From Casuarina equisetifolia (Eukaryota > Streptophyta > Magnoliopsida > Fagales > Casuarinaceae), in assembly GCA_028551475.1 (NCBI GenBank), contig CM052362.1, positions 22,550,021 through 22,614,020 on the forward strand: a DNA stretch of 64,000 nucleotides, written 5' to 3'. The position numbers and the translations under genes are program-made. How positions within the stretch are numbered: the first letter of the stretch is position 1; every line of letters starts with the position of its first letter. The notes under the pieces were generated by a model. The model ran no database searches. It had not been told where the DNA came from and worked only from the letters and a program-made list of their open reading frames with translations. Below are positions 61,722-64,000 of the stretch, one piece after another.

Positions 61722-64000
61722 TTAATCTGCACGGGATTGGCCTGCTCGGGATGAAAGGATGATTCCCACAATGAGACCATAGAGAGCAAGTGCTTCAGCA
61801 AAGATGAGAATCAAAATCATGCCCACAAACAGCTTCGGCTGCTGTGCGTTAGCCCTGAGAATAATCCCAAAAGCAAAAATTAGCAACTCAAAAAACACTT
61901 TAGCCACACACCAAAAAAAAAAAAAGGTAAAGAAGATAAGAGGCTGTAAATAGCAATAACATGGAAATCATTTGTAATTATACGACCAAAAACTACTAAA
62001 GGATCACAGAAATTATATTATGGTTCCTGACGATTACACCATCAGTTCTTAGATGAGTCATTGCCAAAGATTTCTCCTAAAATGATGTAAAGCACATCCC
62101 ACTTCCCAGACTTTTATGCAACTCATGGTTATCAGAATGCTAATCCACCTTCCATCACCATTTTAAAATAACTGACCAGAGCTGATGAAGGGAACCCAAA
62201 TCTGACTACACCAATGCCATAAACTTGAAACTGCATGATATCAATCAGTTTCTGATAGGCCTCTGCGCCCGTGCAGGCAAAAATTTGGAAACAGATGACC
62301 ACTAGGTTAGTAATTACTTCATGGAACTATATGTTTGAGGAAACCCAACTTAACCGACTTCAGTTAAACATCCAACTTTTCGAAACCCTGAACCGGCCAT
62401 TGTCCATGCCTCCATCCCAGAGCTTACACCTGACACCAATCACATCCCTTTAACCAGCATGCCCACGGCCAAACCCAGACCTAACACTCGACACCCACAG
62501 CAAAACCTGAACCTACTCACTCCAACTTTACATGCCACACATTGACAGCCAACAATGTCCATGATCACTTATGCAACTCAAATCCACCATGAAAACAATG
62601 AGATCTAACCCCCACAATCCACCAACTTCAACTACCATGAATGAATCAGCCTGCAGATGTCAAACCAAAGACAACGACTGATTAACAACCCTACCACCAT
62701 ATTTGTCTCCAAAAATGATCAGCCGAGCAAAGCTCTGAATCAATGAAGGATTCAATGTCGAACCAGTGATGCTCGGATCCAACACCTAATCACCATAAAT
62801 CTCTTCTCTCTTTGTCTTCATTTCCTATTAACATGGTTCTAATTTGAATATAAGCAAAACTTAAGGATCAAATGGACCAAACTGGATAGTCTCGAAAAGA
62901 AATATTTTTCCCAATGATACATTGAGGCTAGAATGGACAAATTAAAAAATGAAAAGCCAGCCCACTTGGTCAGCCAAACTGCACAGCATAGAGTGCTGAC
63001 AAATGCAGGTGTGCTCAATTTCTGTCCACCATTTGATGTGATTCAATAGAGGATTTCTGATTAGTGACAACATCATTTCGGTCATTGGGTAGACAAAAGT
63101 CAAAGCACTGATTGGGGGTCATCCATAAATTGAACTTAATTCTGCCCTTAAGACTACCAAAGATAAAACGTATGACTCTTGTTGCTCCCAAAATGGCAAA
63201 CGCCACCCCTATCATCAGAAGATGTGTCAACCTTTTCATGCACATTTCAGAGTTTAACACGAATCTGAAATTCTTGTGCATAACTAAACCCTTCAATGAA
63301 ATTTGAGCCCCTGCATTTCGGTGAACCAAGGCACAAACACGGTGAGTGAAGGAACCGATCCTTCACAAGCAACATCTCTTACATTCTAGGTTTACTGTAG
63401 ACATAGCCATCAACCTTTCAAACTCAACCATAGACCACTTACCTAATAAAAATTAACCCATCTTTAAAGCAAGCAAGTTTTTCACTCCACTTTACGCTGG
63501 ACTTAATCAGCTACCTCGGGAACAGAAAACCATTTTATTTATTGAACTTGTGATAATCACCAGTCCCGTGTCCATGACAACATATAGATAACAGGGGGAC
63601 AAGAATGACACATCCGCTTCTCTTTGTTGTACTCCCCCAACCCAGACGCAAGAAACACCTCATTTACATCCTACTATATAGAATAGTGGAATGCTAGTCG
63701 GTTAATAAAATATGAGACATTTATCGACGCAACAGGTTAATTATTCCAGAGTGTTAAACTCCATAACCACCTGTATGCGGTCTTTGTTAACGCACTCTCA
63801 TAGTTAATAAAGAACTCCAATTTAGGAACGAACAAAAGGAATAAAATAAGTGGCAAAAAAATTAGGATTTAGAACACAATAAATCATTTATACAGCAAAA
63901 TAGCAGATATTCTAGTGGAGTGGACTGATATCGTTACCGGACTCCTGCGTCACCGACGATCCCGATAGCCATGCCAGCGGAAAGGCCAGCAAGGCCACAA
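61722..64000 (-). CDS. VHA-c: V-type proton ATPase 16 kDa proteolipid subunit c, 3' part (5' end outside window)
   Basis: Membrane rotor subunit of the V1Vo ATPase that acidifies vacuole and endomembranes. Two exons are visible on the minus strand: 64000-63938 (continues beyond the edge) and 61854-61722, separated by a 2.08 kb intron. The upstream exon reads [19 protein letters not shown]; the last exon continues [36 protein letters not shown] and ends RAGQSRAD. The proton-carrying Glu in [10 protein letters not shown] of the fourth membrane helix is present. The join CG/G codes the Arg of GVRANAQQ. The protein part is strongly conserved and intact as far as seen. The intron carries a dispersed repeat fragment. 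Confidence 0.95.
61855..63937 (-). other. Intron of the V-ATPase subunit c gene
   Basis: Long intron, with GT donor (complement of 63937-63936) and AG acceptor (complement of 61856-61855). It contains the dispersed repeat fragment at 63368-63645. The remainder holds nothing recognisable. Confidence 0.75.
63368..63645 (+). repeat. Dispersed repeat, copy B (in V-ATPase intron)
   Basis: Matches 44044-44335 with substitutions, in plus orientation and thus antisense to the host gene. The match ends near TTCTCTTTGTTGTACTCCCC, just before the gypsy integrase motifs that follow copy A. Confidence 0.8.

Overview
The window is nuclear DNA of a flowering plant, most likely a eudicot or other non-grass. 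It has GT-AG (and a few GC-AG) introns, AT-rich introns and spacers, plant-only gene families (4CL, COMT, an EMB976-type PPR, plant DP, FBP7) and eroded copia and gypsy retroelements. The species cannot be named from the sequence. Exon maps were made by hand: joined exons were checked for reading-frame continuity and for agreement with the remembered family sequence. UTR limits are not mapped.

Layout. 1-1289 (+) is the 3' part of a 4-coumarate:CoA ligase gene cut by the left edge. 2757-8218 (+) is a mitochondrial ATAD3-type AAA ATPase. 9470-11201 (-) is NDUFS6, the zinc-binding 13 kDa subunit of respiratory complex I. 12420-17843 (-) is a long P-class PPR gene, orthologous to Arabidopsis EMB976 (At5g27270). 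20726-26325 (+) is DP, the E2F dimerisation partner. 27112-30867 (+) is SMG9, a nonsense-mediated decay factor. 32034-42633 (+) is a tandem cluster of caffeic acid O-methyltransferase (COMT) genes: two intact four-exon copies flank one frameshifted pseudogene, with extra COMT scraps between them. About 43.4-54.7 kb is a gene-free, AT-rich block. It holds two tandem arrays (periods about 373 and 286 bp), a gypsy integrase remnant, a copia RNase H remnant and a possible retroelement primer-binding site. 55404-59088 (+) is F-box protein FBP7. 59764-61171 (-) is a small GNAT acetyltransferase like At1g77540. 61722-64000 (-) is the 3' part of a V-ATPase proteolipid subunit c gene, cut by the right edge.

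Most genes are unrelated housekeeping genes. 4CL and COMT both belong to phenylpropanoid/monolignol metabolism and lie about 31 kb apart on the same strand, which may be chance. Structural novelty is concentrated between 32 and 55 kb: COMT duplication and decay, a stray copy of the FBP7 5' end inside the COMT cluster, and two related satellite-like arrays. I found no evidence for an undescribed defence or metabolic system.
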